From NCBI RefSeq assembly GCF_001278845.1, contig NZ_CP012590.1:3658001-3722000 (forward strand): a stretch of 64,000 nt of DNA, in the 5' to 3' direction. Of this stretch, positions 63,487 through 64,000 are shown in pieces. The position numbers were made by a program, and so were the translations under genes. How positions within the stretch are numbered: position 1 is the stretch's first letter; each line of letters opens with the position of its first letter. This stretch comes from Actinomyces sp. oral taxon 414. GTDB taxonomy: Bacteria > Actinomycetota > Actinomycetes > Actinomycetales > Actinomycetaceae. The notes beneath the pieces were generated by a model, which worked only from the letters and a program-made list of their open reading frames with translations, did no database searches and was not told the origin of the DNA.

Positions 63487-64000
63487 GTGAACGAGCCCGA
63501 CGCCGCGCCCCCCGCCGCCCCCGCGGCCCGCCCGCCCGTGGCCACCAGCCCCGTCCTGAGCGGGGGGCCGCCCGGGGGCCCGGCCCCCGATGCGGGGCCG
63601 TCCGCCGGCGCGGCGCGCCGGACCCGCTCCGACGACGGCGCGGCGCAGCGCCTGGGCGGCTCGGCGGAGTACGTCCGCACCCTGGGGGGCGTCGCCCCGC
63701 TCGGTCACGACGAGTACCACGCCGTCGTGCGCGCGCGCATGGCCGACCTCGACCGCCTCGACCCGGGCCGCGAGCGCCTCGTGCCCGGGCCGGACCTGAT
63801 CGTGGCCCTCGACGTGGACGGCACGATCCTGGACATGGACGGGCGCGTCTCGGAGCGGGTCATGGCCTCGATCGCCCGGATGCGCGCCTGGGGGGCGCAG
63901 ATCGTCATCTCCACGGGGCGCGGCATCCAGGCGGCCCTGCCGGTGGCCCGCTACATCGGCCTGATCGACGGGTGGATGATCTGCGCCAACGGCGCCCTGA
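63487..64000 (+). CDS. HAD-superfamily (Cof-type) hydrolase, 3' end outside window
   Basis: 171 residues are visible from GTG 63487 before the window ends. After a Pro/Ala-rich leader and a helical segment comes HAD motif I, LIVALDVDGTILDMDGRVS, with both aspartates, then motif II-type VISTGRG and a start of the cap (DGWMICANGAL). Cof-type HAD proteins are cytoplasmic phosphatases of sugar or nucleotide phosphates. It is closely linked to serS and probably co-transcribed. A shorter start at ATG 63738 is possible. Confidence 0.85.
   Translation, partial: MNEPDAAPPAAPAARPPVATSPVLSGGPPGGPAPDAGPSAGAARRTRSDDGAAQRLGGSAEYVRTLGGVAPLGHDEYHAVVRARMADLDRLDPGRERLVPGPDLIVALDVDGTILDMDGRVSERVMASIARMRAWGAQIVISTGRGIQAALPVARYIGLIDGWMICANGAL

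Overview
The window is GC-rich DNA (roughly 70 percent by eye) with many GTG starts and tightly packed, overlapping genes. With the housekeeping set seen here (upp, uraA, oxyR, serS, pheA, hrpB, tadA, tRNA-Ser) this suggests a high-GC actinobacterium, most plausibly of the Actinomyces/Schaalia group. That placement is inference; no rRNA is present.

Layout. 1-7000: two tandem membrane-anchored paralogues, upp, an orphan LuxR-type response regulator, an XRE regulator, a glycosyltransferase and a sugar O-acetyltransferase. 7000-9720: no genes, but three copies of a ~286-bp repeat ending in a conserved hairpin, a decayed type I-E-like CRISPR array without cas genes, and small inverted-repeat elements. 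9721-25440: the core of a defence island. A six-gene minus-strand operon encodes a DUF1156 DNA methylase, a HEPN-DUF499 (BrxC/PglY-like) ATPase, a MORC-type GHKL ATPase, a DUF4420 PD-(D/E)XK nuclease, a Z1 helicase and a Vsr-like nuclease. Head-to-head with the first gene lies a second complete methylase gene. The two copies share near-identical arms (874 bp at the N-terminal end, 823 bp at the C-terminal end) but have different central cores, the arrangement expected of an invertible or gene-converting specificity switch.

25440-35120: a decayed, mobile-element-rich area. It holds a methylase-like C-terminal remnant, a ruined IS3 element, nested MITE-like elements, a winged-helix/GHKL ATPase gene, a LytR_C membrane protein, and a STAND-NTPase/TPR gene broken twice, by a 7-bp tandem duplication and by an intact IS256-family insertion with an 8-bp target duplication. 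Removing both lesions restores exactly 927 codons. 35266-64000: mostly ordinary chromosome (uraA, a catalytically dead and a live class I glutamine amidotransferase, Sir2, a PNP-like protein, a small HTH/membrane operon, hrpB, tRNA-Ser, tadA, a BCCT transporter, an ABC exporter with a divergent histidine kinase, a large membrane protein, fructosamine kinase, pheA, a lipid kinase, oxyR, serS and a HAD hydrolase cut by the window end).

How the defence genes may work together (inference): the methylase would mark self DNA, the HEPN-ATPase, MORC and Z1 proteins would sense or remodel unmodified DNA, and the PD-(D/E)XK and Vsr nucleases would cut. Swapping the methylase core would change which sequence counts as self.
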